A DNA stretch of 64,000 nucleotides from Flammeovirgaceae bacterium UBA6059 (GCA_002435755.1 DIYH01000032.1:1-64000), one strand, 5' to 3'. Shown: positions 25,201-33,983, counted from the stretch's first letter. The notes: generated by a model not told the origin, from the sequence alone. Program-made: numbers and translations.

Positions 25201-27428
25201 CCATCGTCTACTTCAGCAGTCAAACTACCATTGGGAGTATCGCAGTTGGTTTCCTCTGAGTTGACGGTAAGAACAACATCATTAGCAGTAAAACCGCTAC
25301 AATCTTGGAGTCCAGTCGTGAATGTCCAATCAACATTATTACTGATACCGGCAAAATCGTTCCCAGTCAAATCTTCAAAACCTCCAGTAGATACATTGAT
25401 GAACATAGTCGTATTAGTCGGCATGTCGTTTACCGGATTCACAGTCATGGTAGCCCCATTAACGGTTACACGACTAGAAGCTATGTCTATAGTTTCAAAA
25501 AGTTGAGTACCTCCGCCGTATATCTCAATGACACCCGTGCCTTTTTGAATATCTTCATCAAAGGTTATCGAGAGGTCTGTTGCCACAAGTACATCCGTAT
25601 CGTTATTGGCAGGTGAAAGGGTAGCTATTCCTGGAGGAGTGACGTCAGCCATAGCAGTCATTTGATTACCCGTGGCAGGGTCTGATATCTTATACAAAAA
25701 CTCGTTGGTTACAGTATTGTACTCATACACAGCTACGTGATAGGTAGTACTAGCCGTAAGACCGGTAAGGGTAAAAGAGCTACCTGTACCATCGTAGACT
25801 ACCTTACCATCACCCAAATCAGCTGCGCTTCCCAGGTCGGCATTTTCCAAATAATCGGTACCATCGACGGGCGTACCCGTAGGTGCAGTAGCGTCCCTTA
25901 CCACAACAATGCGATGGCTGCCGTTCCCATTCGTCCAGGATACGTCCATAGATGTAAGGTCCACATTAGCAAACTGGACTGTCGTAGCACTGTTGGTTGG
26001 TGCAGCAAGTGGAGTAGCGGTGCTCTCAGACCCTGTTGCTGGGCTATTGGTCTTGAAGAGGAACTCATTGCTTACAGTGTTGTACTCGAAAATCGAGATA
26101 TGATAAGTAGTTCCGCTAGTCAAACCTGACAATTGAAAAGAGCTACCGGTACCATTATAGACGACTTTGCTCTGGCCTAGTACGGCCCCATTACCAGTGA
26201 TATCCGCGTTGGCAGTATAGTCCGTACCATCCACAGGCACATCCCCCGCGGCTGATGCCTGCCCCTCACGGGCAATAACAATTCTACCAGTTCCATTGCC
26301 TGAAGTCCAGGAAACATCTAACGTAGTTTCCGCAATGTTACCGAACATGATATTGGAAGCATCGGTGGTAGGAGCTGTAACCTGATTGAGTTGCCAGCCC
26401 ATATCCCTAAAAAAAGCTCTTGTTACAGGTCCTATCAAATGGTTCGCATCCCCATTAGTAATACTGAAAGTCATCAAATCATCATCAGATCCATTAAAGG
26501 ATTCTCCCCAGTGAGAGTAGCTTGAGCCCTGGTCGAATGGATCAGGCGCGTAAATGGAAGCATTGCTATTTCCATTTGCGGTTACTGTGTTTGCTCCGTC
26601 TATAAACAACTGATCACTGGTTAAATATGAATGCAGTGCAGCCGACGGGCTGGTCTGGTCAAGGACTCTTTGGTTTGCATTGTTAACAACAAAACGATCA
26701 TAAATCTGAGGTTGTCCTGTAGTCCCAATACCCCATTCACCACTCGTTCCATCTGATGAACCTGAACCTGAAAACCCTAGTCCATGCCCCAACTCGTGTA
26801 GTACCACTGATACAAAATCAAACTGTGAAAATGCCGGGTTTTCATCAGTTCCAAAATACCAGTCACTTCGGGTGCTGCTGAACGAAGCGTTGATATCATG
26901 ACCATCCGGGTCAGTGTTAAGATCAGTACCTGCAAGCGCATTAGCCAGCGCAGCGGGATAAAAAGTATCGGCAAAAGGAGCATTAGCAAAATTTCGATAG
27001 ACAAAATTAGACCCTGCAGAACCCAATGTTGTGGCACCTAAATCTTCAAAATTGGCTTCTACTTCTATGGTCACAGAAGAAACAATAGTCCTGGCCCAGA
27101 TATCAACTGCATACTGAAATGCAGCTTGGGCCTCTGTCGTAAAGCCTGTATAATTGACACTAAAAGTAGCCGTAGGTGTAACCAACTTGAGTTCTTCCGG
27201 TTGGTACCTTGACCGCAAGGCACTTGCCTTTGCCATGAATTGATCATGATTCTGGAATCTTTGGGGTAACTCACATACCGGAGCTTCCACCTTCATTCCT
27301 TCGTAAGTCTGTCCGTTAAGGTGGAATTGTCTAATTTGATATTTATCTCCATTCTGCGCGTAGAGATCTGCAGACAGAGCTACCAGACCAATTATAAAAG
27401 AGACTGTAACAGAGTAGTAATGTTTCAT
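22227..27428 (-). CDS. giant secreted zinc metalloprotease with Fn3/SprB/MBG-like repeats and T9SS tail
   Basis: 1733 residues from ATG 27428 (a frame extension to 27461 would overlap the upstream gene and spoil the signal peptide MKHYYSVTVSFIIGLVALSADLYAQ). The catalytic motif VVLHELGHGLGF (HExxHxxGF, near 211-219) marks an archaemetzincin/metzincin-type protease. Then come two Fn3-like repeats near 360-600, each with GNG(T/S)xRIVVxR and SFxLTGLTxxTTYHxxxxEYN, a Big-like Ig domain (SPANNDTDVLVATDLSITFDEDI), a series of four SprB-like C-x-G-x-N repeats (700-1090), one more Fn3, a MopE-type metal motif with DCNDADADVYPGA, four MBG-like repeats (each ending ASQPGND or similar), and a C-terminal T9SS sorting domain (AYPNPAQSMFTI ... 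GKFIKR). Likely released extracellularly to degrade proteins. Confidence 0.87.
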   Translation of the reverse strand: MKHYYSVTVSFIIGLVALSADLYAQNGDKYQIRQFHLNGQTYEGMKVEAPVCELPQRFQNHDQFMAKASALRSRYQPEELKLVTPTATFSVNYTGFTTEAQAAFQYAVDIWARTIVSSVTIEVEANFEDLGATTLGSAGSNFVYRNFANAPFADTFYPAALANALAGTDLNTDPDGHDINASFSSTRSDWYFGTDENPAFSQFDFVSVVLHELGHGLGFSGSGSSDGTSGEWGIGTTGQPQIYDRFVVNNANQRVLDQTSPSAALHSYLTSDQLFIDGANTVTANGNSNASIYAPDPFDQGSSYSHWGESFNGSDDDLMTFSITNGDANHLIGPVTRAFFRDMGWQLNQVTAPTTDASNIMFGNIAETTLDVSWTSGNGTGRIVIAREGQASAAGDVPVDGTDYTANADITGNGAVLGQSKVVYNGTGSSFQLSGLTSGTTYHISIFEYNTVSNEFLFKTNSPATGSESTATPLAAPTNSATTVQFANVDLTSMDVSWTNGNGSHRIVVVRDATAPTGTPVDGTDYLENADLGSAADLGDGKVVYDGTGSSFTLTGLTASTTYHVAVYEYNTVTNEFLYKISDPATGNQMTAMADVTPPGIATLSPANNDTDVLVATDLSITFDEDIQKGTGVIEIYGGGTQLFETIDIASSRVTVNGATMTVNPVNDMPTNTTMFINVSTGGFEDLTGNDFAGISNNVDWTFTTGLQDCSGFTANDVVLTVNSEETNCDTPNGSLTAEVDDGLGGTTTVGYSFRWFASNDLDNQIGMASQIDGLAAGDYTVIIRDDATSCEVSVEQAIADGRVYPVLDMGLVSDNEVCVGTPDGQIEITADVGQTNGYTFEWSIGDVAKATPDFDGGNIYTELGQGNYTVVAVNNTTGCRSTSATIPVGNDLTDPVVNDATSVPNGGCGSNASGQLTITGQTNGFTFSWWNGSSDNGQPDFTGGPVYSGLEAGQYTVKVTNDATGCESSASRTFTVDQGVQDIPSVTAVATNGVGCALPGSGSVAVTMSSTNAPSSYNVQVLQGQNEVDQAQVTNGTTGTTFNGLADGNYTIRVTDNDKGCFAEESVTLTYDAIALSVPQNVTVADITDETATVNWTTVAPDATYEILYETANSDVLSQMGTVATNTFGLTGLTDSTTYEVSVLTVCDDNGTPAKSAYSTVRTFTTPLLCEPDKTPAPTWYKDADGDGIGVENDVLIACDQPTGYVAESGDCNDADADVYPGAPHLPDGKDNDCDGIIDKADQSIDFALISNMLFSDSTVVLDAKATSDLKVTFTAEGPVTINDSIATITGIGDVVFRASQPGNDFYNAAKDVFRFITISKGDQVITFSELKDVRFADQTIPFTVTVDSNLPLSVEVEGPADNTADGLKINGVGIVTLTATQAGNDLFNPATYSTSFEVTKGDQELMINDPGVVFRPGDSLAIEASSSVDLPIALAVEGPARLDGTKVFFDSAGLVKVIASQAGNENYNTPSPALLFVEVEPAPVILQPIDLPETIGEGGEIDLPLTTPGGSPLIYEVTGPATIDENGNLVITGPGLVTIVTSLDENPLEEGDPIMDSFCVYPSQPMISSQVDSTNQVVVFTSNSPDGNQWIRDNATVDGATSQTYEIPLGVNAEIQVKVNIDGCESEVSEVVNGAGQQVTGIHELISSGQLRAYPNPAQSMFTISLSNQVFNRNPLARIFTLDGRIVEERTMESIAFAWEARFDVSQLKQGIYLYQLVEGQTVLTGKFIKR

Positions 27429-27457
27429 AAGATGTGAGTTACTCAGATGCCGATTTA

Positions 27458-28270
27458 TCATTCCAATTTCCTTAATTTCAGAGTAGTATCAAAATCAAGA
27501 AATTGTTGTATTAATTCGTTTAGAGGTTGGTAGAAGCCATACCCCATATAGTTTACCTGCTCGCTACCGTAATCAATTGTCAATCTATAAGTAGGGAAAT
27601 CGAGGGGTGTTTTTAACCTCGATTTCAGCCCGGTCAAGTCCGCATTCTTCACAAGAGTACAAATAGATCGCAGTTGGTCCTTATTTAGTTTACCTGTATG
27701 TCTTCCAATTGAAGAAGTATGAGCTTTGCCATTCCATTCCAGTTTTCCGTTAGCAAAAAGCTTCGATTGAACGATAGGACAGTTACCCATACAAGCAGAG
27801 CTGCTGAATTCGATTGATTTAAAATCCCAGCTTTTAACCAAACTATTTGGGTCGGCCATCTTTAACTGTTCAAAATCATTAAGTCGCTTGGTATAATTCA
27901 ATCGAACTGCATCAACATTCCGCTTTGCTTTCACCTGGCCTTGACCGTCCGGCAATTGCAATATCATGGAATCAGCCTTTTGCACAGTCCGCAATCGAAA
28001 ATTTGATTTGTTCTCTTGATCAAAAGTTATCAGATCATTCTCCTGTATATAGCGGTAGCCCCATACACGTCCTTGATTCTTGAAAACTGCTGAATCCTCA
28101 GTAAAAATCAACATTTGGTGATCAGCGTTTACCCATGTCGTACCTGCTAATTCCTGGCTATAGCAGGTTACGCTCCAAAAGAGAAAAAGGGAAAGAAGAG
28201 GGAGAAAAAGGTTGATAAAATTGTGATTTTCAAAGATTGGGTATAAAAGTATGAATATTTCTAATAGCAA
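27458..28270 (-). CDS. exported DUF6438-type protein, start unclear
   Basis: About 270 residues if started at the TTG at 28270; no in-frame ATG or GTG lies before the signal-like segment LFLPLLSLFLFWSVTCYSQ, so the start is uncertain (TTG, or a rarer codon). Residues 40-120 form a beta-sandwich-like domain (WVNADHQMLIFTEDSAVFKN). The C-terminal half has the DUF6438 signature SSSACMGNCPIVQSKLFANGKLEWNG, with the paired Cys (CxGxC), and a closing helical region. The paired cysteines could form a disulfide or bind metal. The metalloprotease gene starts 29 bp downstream, so both may be in one unit. Function unknown. Confidence 0.72.
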   Translation of the reverse strand: MLLEIFILLYPIFENHNFINLFLPLLSLFLFWSVTCYSQELAGTTWVNADHQMLIFTEDSAVFKNQGRVWGYRYIQENDLITFDQENKSNFRLRTVQKADSMILQLPDGQGQVKAKRNVDAVRLNYTKRLNDFEQLKMADPNSLVKSWDFKSIEFSSSACMGNCPIVQSKLFANGKLEWNGKAHTSSIGRHTGKLNKDQLRSICTLVKNADLTGLKSRLKTPLDFPTYRLTIDYGSEQVNYMGYGFYQPLNELIQQFLDFDTTLKLRKLE

Positions 28271-28402
28271 GCAATGAGTGACACTATTTCATACTATCCT
28301 ACTTCATGCTATTCCCGGAGATAGCCTAAGCCCTCCAAGTGATCAACTTAAAACGTGACTTGTTCAATCTACATTATGCCTTGCTTTCCCTATTTTTAGA
28401 AA

Positions 28403-29743
28403 ATGTCTGATAACTCTACAAAATCCAATCAGCAGCTAGATCGCAAACTTGGCCCTCTTATGCTCTGGGGGTTAGGGGTAGGTTATGTCATCTCCGGAAT
28501 GTATTTCGGATGGAACCTCGGTCTGCTTGAAGGTGGGACACTGGGTATGGCAGTAGCTACAGGTTTCATAATACTGATGTACCTCACTTTTACCTTTTGC
28601 TATACAGAGATGGCTTGCGCGATACCAAAAGCCGGTGGAGCATTTGACTATGCACATAAGGCCCTTGGAAAAAACTGGGGCTTTTTTGCCGGCATGGCTC
28701 AGAACGTTGAATTCATTTTTGCGCCGCCAGCTATTGCATTCGCAATTGGTGCGTATGTACAGTTGCTCTTTCCCTCCCTACCCATACTGGGTACAGCCAT
28801 TGTTTTCTACCTGATCTTTACAGCACTCAACATATACGGTGTACAAGCAGCCGCTACATTCGAGCTACTTGTGACAGTACTGGCTGTTCTTGGTCTGGTC
28901 CTTTTCTTTTTAGCTACCGCGAATAGTTTCGAAGCGTCCAACCTGGCTAACAACCCACTTCCGAATGGCTGGGCCGGAGCATTTGCTGCCATCCCCTTTG
29001 CCATATGGTTCTTCCTGGCCATCGAGGGGGTCGCTAATGTCGCTGAAGAAACAGTCAACCCTCAGAAGAACATCCTAATTGGATTTGGCTCGGCCATTCT
29101 TACACTGGTTGTATTATGTCTGCTAACATTTACATTTTCCGTAGGTGTCAATGGTTGGGAAACAGTTGTGATGGATCAGAATACAGGAGAACCCTCAGAT
29201 TCACCACTCCCGCTAGCCCTGATGGCAGTCGTAGGCGAACATCATATCATTTTTAAAGTTATCAGCCTCATAGGCTTATCCGGACTCATAGCGTCATTTC
29301 ATGGCATCATCCTCGCTGCAGGTAGGGCTACTTTTGAGTTTGGTAGGGTGGGATTTGCTCCTCCTGTGTTCGGAAAAGTCCATCCCAAATTTAAAACCCC
29401 TGCTAATGCTCTTGTGATCAATACCATGATCGGGATAGTCGCACTACTTACAGGAAAAACTGGTGAGATCATCACCATTGCTTGTTTTGGTGCACTATCG
29501 CTTTACATCATCTCAATGGTTTCGATGATCAAACTTCGTAACTCATTTCCTGATATGGAACGTCCTTTCAAGGTCCCCTTCTATCCTTTATCTCCGATCA
29601 TTGCGCTGGTGATCAGCTCCCTGGCCCTGATTTCTATTACTATATACAATCCATTACTAGCCCTAATCTATATAGGCCTGCTGCTTGTCGCTTATATTTG
29701 GTTTAACATCATGTATAAACCTCTCCAAGATAATGAAGACTAA
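28403..29743 (+). CDS. eat: ethanolamine-type APC permease
   Basis: 446-residue inner-membrane protein with about 12 hydrophobic segments. It matches the ethanolamine permease subfamily of APC transporters: LGVGYVISGMYFGWNLGLLEGGTLGM near 25-50, YTEMACAIPKAGGAFDYAHKALG near 73-95, NVEFIFAPPAIAFAIGAYVQ, FFLAIEGVANVAEET near 205-219, GLIASFHGIILAAGRATFEFGR near 290-311 and PERPFKVPFYP-like C-terminus (PDMERPFKVPFYPLSP). It is the first gene of a six-gene plus-strand run and its end overlaps the start of the ligase gene. Ethanolamine is the most likely substrate; other small amines cannot be excluded. Confidence 0.88.
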   Translation: MSDNSTKSNQQLDRKLGPLMLWGLGVGYVISGMYFGWNLGLLEGGTLGMAVATGFIILMYLTFTFCYTEMACAIPKAGGAFDYAHKALGKNWGFFAGMAQNVEFIFAPPAIAFAIGAYVQLLFPSLPILGTAIVFYLIFTALNIYGVQAAATFELLVTVLAVLGLVLFFLATANSFEASNLANNPLPNGWAGAFAAIPFAIWFFLAIEGVANVAEETVNPQKNILIGFGSAILTLVVLCLLTFTFSVGVNGWETVVMDQNTGEPSDSPLPLALMAVVGEHHIIFKVISLIGLSGLIASFHGIILAAGRATFEFGRVGFAPPVFGKVHPKFKTPANALVINTMIGIVALLTGKTGEIITIACFGALSLYIISMVSMIKLRNSFPDMERPFKVPFYPLSPIIALVISSLALISITIYNPLLALIYIGLLLVAYIWFNIMYKPLQDNED

Positions 29744-31109
29744 AGGAATGCTCACGTTGGACGGCCTAACAAGCAAGGTAGAAAACGAAGAAGTCGAAAC
29801 CGTAATAGTTGCATTCACCGACCACTATGGGCGCATGATGGGCAAGCGCTATGACGCAGATTTCTTTTTGCAGTCGGTGAGAGATCATGGTACACATGCC
29901 TGTGACTATCTGCTAACCACTGATATGGAAATGGAGCCTGTTGCTGGCTATGATTTCGCTAATTGGGAGCTTGGTTATGGGGATTTTCATCTCGTCCCTG
30001 ACTTCAACACTTTACGCATTGCTGATTGGCAAGAAGGTACGGCGATGGTGATTTGCGACATTTTTAATGAGAAAGATCATCTGGCGGTGAATGTCTCACC
30101 TCGCACTATATTGGCCGGTCAAATCCAGAATTCAAAAGAAGCTGGCTTTGATGTCATGGCCGCTTCTGAGTTAGAGTATTACCTGTTCAATACAGACTAT
30201 AGAACAGCTTCTGAGCAAAACTACTATGGATTAGAAGCTGCAGGTTGGTATCTCGAAGACTATCACATCATGCAGGGAACCCGGACCGAAGATTTTACCT
30301 CTGCTGCCCGAAGGCATTTGAAAAATTCAGGAGTACCTGTAGAAAGCTCCAAAGGTGAGTGGGGCCTTGGTCAGCACGAGCTAAACATCCAATACAGTGA
30401 TATTCTCCAAATGGCTGACCGCCATGTAGTTTACAAACAGTGTTTAAAAGAATTGGCAGATGCCTTCGGACTTTCTGTCACATTTATGGCGAAGTACAAT
30501 GAAGATCAGGCTGGTAGTAGTTGCCATATCCATATCAGCTTATGGAAAGATGGTGAAAATGCCTTCGCAGGAGATCAGACCTATGGCCCTGTACAGGCCT
30601 CTGAGTTATTTGGGTGGTTTCTGGGAGGTTGGATCAAGTATGCTCCAGAAGTGATGGTTTTTTATGCACCGACGGTTAACTCCTATAAAAGATTTATCTC
30701 AGGATCGTGGGCACCAACAAGACTAGCCTGGAGTCGGGACAATCGTACCGCAGGTTTTAGGGTCGTGGGTAGTGGTAACAGTCTTAGAATAGAATGCAGG
30801 ATACCTGGTGCTGATTGCAATCCGTATCTTGCGTTTGCAGCCTCACTTGCTTGTGGCCTTCAGGGAATCAAAGAAGAAATTGCTCCCCCTAACTGTTTTG
30901 AGGGGGATGTGTACGCTGCATCACACCTGTCTCAGGTACCGATGAACTTACAGCACGCCCTGGCCCATTTTCACTCCAGCGATTTCACGGAAGCAGCATT
31001 CGGAACGGAGGTAGTGAAGCATTACAGTCATTTTTATCAAACAGAAATAGAAGCTTATCAGAAATCTGTGACTGATTGGGAACGCAAACGGTACTTCGAA
31101 AGAATTTAA
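29733..31109 (+). CDS. glutamine-synthetase-like gamma-glutamyl-amine ligase
   Basis: 458 residues from ATG 29733, overlapping the permease stop by 11 bp; a second ATG at 29748 is also possible. Glutamine-synthetase fold: N-terminal FTDHYGRMMGKRY, metal-binding ASELEYYLF near 145, GEWGLGQHELNI near 215, GSSCHIHISLW near 257, PTVNSYKRF near 309, NRTAGFRV and RIECRIPGADCNPYLA near 335-365. The Asp/Glu and His ligands are kept, but GSSCHIHIS replaces the GSGMHxHxS of true GlnA, and the length fits the GlnT/IpuC/PuuA group. Predicted reaction: ATP + L-glutamate + ethanolamine to gamma-glutamylethanolamide. Specificity is inferred from the neighbours. Confidence 0.87.
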   Translation: MKTKGMLTLDGLTSKVENEEVETVIVAFTDHYGRMMGKRYDADFFLQSVRDHGTHACDYLLTTDMEMEPVAGYDFANWELGYGDFHLVPDFNTLRIADWQEGTAMVICDIFNEKDHLAVNVSPRTILAGQIQNSKEAGFDVMAASELEYYLFNTDYRTASEQNYYGLEAAGWYLEDYHIMQGTRTEDFTSAARRHLKNSGVPVESSKGEWGLGQHELNIQYSDILQMADRHVVYKQCLKELADAFGLSVTFMAKYNEDQAGSSCHIHISLWKDGENAFAGDQTYGPVQASELFGWFLGGWIKYAPEVMVFYAPTVNSYKRFISGSWAPTRLAWSRDNRTAGFRVVGSGNSLRIECRIPGADCNPYLAFAASLACGLQGIKEEIAPPNCFEGDVYAASHLSQVPMNLQHALAHFHSSDFTEAAFGTEVVKHYSHFYQTEIEAYQKSVTDWERKRYFERI

Positions 31110-31132
31110 CGATTAACGATTTTCAGTAACTC

Positions 31133-31906
31133 ATGAGAATAGAAAACAAAGTCAGTTTAATAACAGGTGGGGGCAGTGGTATTGGCAAGTCATCGGCTCT
31201 GCTTTTTGCCAGAGAGGGATCAAAAGTAGTGGTAGCCGATATTAACCAAACTGAGGGTCGATCAACAGTCGATGAGATCATTGCTGCCGGTGGAGAAGCT
31301 ACGTTCGTTAATGCAGACGTGTCGAAAGCCACAGACTGTAAAAACATGATTGAGCAGACAGAGGCAAAATATGGGGCATTACACATCCTCTTCAACAACG
31401 CGGGTGTCATGGACTCTAATGACGATAATGCCGAAGCAACTACTGAAGACACATGGGACCTTACTATGAACATTAATGCTAAGGGTGTTTTTCTAGGGTG
31501 TAAATATGGCATTCCGGCATTAAAGCGTGCTGGTGGCGGTAGTATCATTAATACTGCTTCTTTTGTTTCATTATTAGGAGCCGCCACACCACAGGTAGCC
31601 TACACCGCCAGCAAGGGTGCTGTGCTTTCTCTTACCAGAGAACTAGCTGTCATACACGCCCGTGAACACATTCGTGTCAATGCACTTTGTCCGGGACCTT
31701 TAAGGACTGAACTTTTAATGAAGTTCCTTAACACAGAAGAGAAAAAGCAGCGCAGACTCGTGCACATTCCAATGGGTAGGTTTGGAGAGGCAGATGAAAT
31801 GGCCAGAGCAGCACTTTTCCTGGCTTCTGATGATGCTTCCTATGTTACAGGTACAGAATTCCTCGTCGACGGAGGAATCACCGCAGCATATGTCACTCCC
31901 GAATAG
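31133..31906 (+). CDS. SDR dehydrogenase, probable gamma-glutamylethanolamide alcohol dehydrogenase
   Basis: 257-residue classical short-chain dehydrogenase: cofactor motif TGGGSGIG at 11-18, D at 36 (VADINQ, suggests NAD), NNAGV at 88-92, catalytic Ser143, Tyr157 and Lys161 (YTASK), and LCPGPLRT after. 23 bp after the ligase gene and 2 bp before the aldehyde dehydrogenase gene. The context suggests oxidation of the terminal hydroxyl of gamma-glutamylethanolamide to the aldehyde; members of this family act on many alcohols, so the substrate is inference. Confidence 0.85.
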   Translation: MRIENKVSLITGGGSGIGKSSALLFAREGSKVVVADINQTEGRSTVDEIIAAGGEATFVNADVSKATDCKNMIEQTEAKYGALHILFNNAGVMDSNDDNAEATTEDTWDLTMNINAKGVFLGCKYGIPALKRAGGGSIINTASFVSLLGAATPQVAYTASKGAVLSLTRELAVIHAREHIRVNALCPGPLRTELLMKFLNTEEKKQRRLVHIPMGRFGEADEMARAALFLASDDASYVTGTEFLVDGGITAAYVTPE

Positions 31907-31908
31907 AT

Positions 31909-33300
31909 ATGACTTCTGGATTCCAAATCATTAGTCCGGGTTCGGCTGAAGTATTCGCTGAACGTAGTTACCACAATGAGCAACAAATCACCAAAGCTCT
32001 TGAATCAGCTGAACAGGTTCAAAAAGACTGGAGGAACACAAGTTTGGCAGAAAGAGCAACTATCTGCGAAGAAGTTGTGAACTATTTCATTAAGAACGCT
32101 GAAACATGGGGAGAAGAGATCACAATGATGATGGGTCGGCCTATTCGCTACACCCCCAACGAAATCAAGAGCGGATTTGCTGAGCGAGCGTCATACATGA
32201 TAAAGGTTGCAGAAGAAGCACTTTCTGATATACCAACTTCCGAGCAAAACGGATTCAAAAGATTTATTCGTCATGAACCACTTGGAACGATCTTGGTCCT
32301 CGCACCTTGGAATTACCCTTACCTGACCAGCGTCAATGCCATTATTCCTGCTATCATGGCTGGAAATTCAGTTGTACTCAAAATGTCTGAGCAAACGGCA
32401 CTTTGTGCAGAACGCTATGCGGAAGCATTTGAGGCTGCAGGGCTTCCAACGGGTGTATTCCAATATCTTCATATAGATCATGATCAAGTGGCCAACCTGA
32501 TCAAGCATTCTTTAATAGATTATGTCTCCTTTACCGGATCAGTAGAAGGCGGTAAGTCTATACAACAGGCCATATCAGACAGGTTTGTTTCTGCAGGTCT
32601 TGAACTCGGTGGAAAAGACCCTGCCTACGTCTGTAAAGATGCCAACTTCCAGATGACCATAGAAAATCTAGTGGATGGGACTTTCTTCAACTCAGGGCAA
32701 TCCTGTTGTGGTATTGAACGCATCTATGTGCATCAATCTGTTTTTGATCAGTTCGTCACAGAATTCGTCAAACTCACCAAAACCTATCAATTAGGTGATC
32801 CGACCGACCCGACAATAACATTGGGCCCTATGGTCCGCAACTCCAATGCTGAAAGGGTACTTGAACAAATAGACAAAGCGATAGTACAAGGTGCTGAAGC
32901 TCTTATTAAACGTGAAGATTTCCCAACATTGGAGCTACCCTATTTAGCTCCACAAGTTTTAATCAATGTTGATCACAGGATGGACATCATGAAAGAGGAG
33001 TCTTTTGGTCCGGTAGTTGGCATCATGTCAGTCAAGGACGACCAGGAAGCCATCGAACTTATGAACAACAGTCAATATGGTCTAACAGCAAGTATCTGGA
33101 CAGAAGATGTCGACAAAGCAATGGCTATTGGAGGCCAGATCAACACGGGTACATGGTTTATGAATCGATGTGATTACCTCGACCCGGAGTTAGCCTGGAC
33201 AGGTGTCAAAAACTCTGGAAGAGGTTGTACGCTCAGCTCTCTCGGTTACAACGCTTTGACAAGACCTAAGTCTTTTCATCTTAAGCTACCGCAACAATGA
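31909..33300 (+). CDS. aldehyde dehydrogenase-family enzyme
   Basis: 463 residues. ALDH signature: oxyanion Asn135 in PWNYP, general base Glu232 in LELGGKDP, catalytic Cys266 in NSGQSCCGIER (a second Cys follows), EEXFGPVVG near 363, and NTGTWFMNRCDYLDPELAWTGVKNSGRG near 405-430. Shorter and closer to betaine/semialdehyde-type than CoA-acylating enzymes, with no EutE-like features. It starts 2 bp after the SDR stop and overlaps the amidotransferase gene by 4 bp (ATGA). Predicted reaction: gamma-glutamyl aldehyde to gamma-glutamylglycine using NAD(P). Confidence 0.9.
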   Translation: MTSGFQIISPGSAEVFAERSYHNEQQITKALESAEQVQKDWRNTSLAERATICEEVVNYFIKNAETWGEEITMMMGRPIRYTPNEIKSGFAERASYMIKVAEEALSDIPTSEQNGFKRFIRHEPLGTILVLAPWNYPYLTSVNAIIPAIMAGNSVVLKMSEQTALCAERYAEAFEAAGLPTGVFQYLHIDHDQVANLIKHSLIDYVSFTGSVEGGKSIQQAISDRFVSAGLELGGKDPAYVCKDANFQMTIENLVDGTFFNSGQSCCGIERIYVHQSVFDQFVTEFVKLTKTYQLGDPTDPTITLGPMVRNSNAERVLEQIDKAIVQGAEALIKREDFPTLELPYLAPQVLINVDHRMDIMKEESFGPVVGIMSVKDDQEAIELMNNSQYGLTASIWTEDVDKAMAIGGQINTGTWFMNRCDYLDPELAWTGVKNSGRGCTLSSLGYNALTRPKSFHLKLPQQ

Positions 33301-33983
33301 AAGTTGCACTTATTGTTTGTGATCATGTGAAAAACGAATTTACCGAAGAGCATGGTGACTATCCTATGATGTTTAGGAGATTACTGCCAGAAATCGAAAT
33401 GGACGATTGGTATGGATGTGATGGGGAGTTACCGGAAGTTGAAGCATACGATCAGTTTATCTATACTGGATCAAAGCACTCGGTCTATGAGGACATTCAA
33501 TGGATTCGCGATCTGACCAGCTTCACTCAGAAGGTTTGTGATCAAAACAAAAAACTTGTGGGTATTTGCTTCGGTCATCAAATGATTGCTCACGCCCTAG
33601 GTGGAAAGGTCAAAAAGTCCGATCAGGGTTATCTCATAGGTGTTCATCAGTTTAAGGTGAAGCAACAAATGGCTTTTAATAATCAAAAGCTTACATCATT
33701 TAACGCTCTGATGCTATGTCAGGATCAGGTAGTTGAGCTACCTCCGGGATCAAAGGTTTTGGCAAACTCACCTCAATGCCCTATAGGAATGTTCACGGTC
33801 GGCTCCCGGATTCTGGGGATACAGGGTCACCCTGAGTTTACAAAAGCATATAATCAAGCGGTATTTGAGAGTAGGCCTGATAAAATAGATCAAGGAAGGA
33901 TGATAGAAGCCAAAGAAAGTTTCATCAAAGAAGCTGACGCAAACTTACTATCGACATTGATTACTAGTTTTTTTATTACCTGA
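33297..33983 (+). CDS. class I glutamine amidotransferase-like hydrolase, PuuD-type role
   Basis: 228 residues. Class I GATase triad: nucleophile Cys91 in VGICFGHQM, His178 and Glu180 in GIQGHPEF. The domain resembles stand-alone GMP-synthase-like amidotransferases, and is not fused to a synthetase. In gamma-glutamylated amine pathways such an enzyme (PuuD in putrescine degradation) hydrolyses the gamma-glutamyl bond. Here it would release glycine and glutamate from gamma-glutamylglycine. Overlaps the ALDH gene by 4 bp, which strongly suggests coupled translation. Confidence 0.85.
   Translation: MKVALIVCDHVKNEFTEEHGDYPMMFRRLLPEIEMDDWYGCDGELPEVEAYDQFIYTGSKHSVYEDIQWIRDLTSFTQKVCDQNKKLVGICFGHQMIAHALGGKVKKSDQGYLIGVHQFKVKQQMAFNNQKLTSFNALMLCQDQVVELPPGSKVLANSPQCPIGMFTVGSRILGIQGHPEFTKAYNQAVFESRPDKIDQGRMIEAKESFIKEADANLLSTLITSFFIT

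Noticed and set aside
29733..31109. Reading the ligase as a housekeeping glutamine synthetase
   Set aside because: GSSCHIHIS replaces the canonical metal/His segment, and it sits in an amine-catabolism operon with permease, dehydrogenases and amidotransferase.
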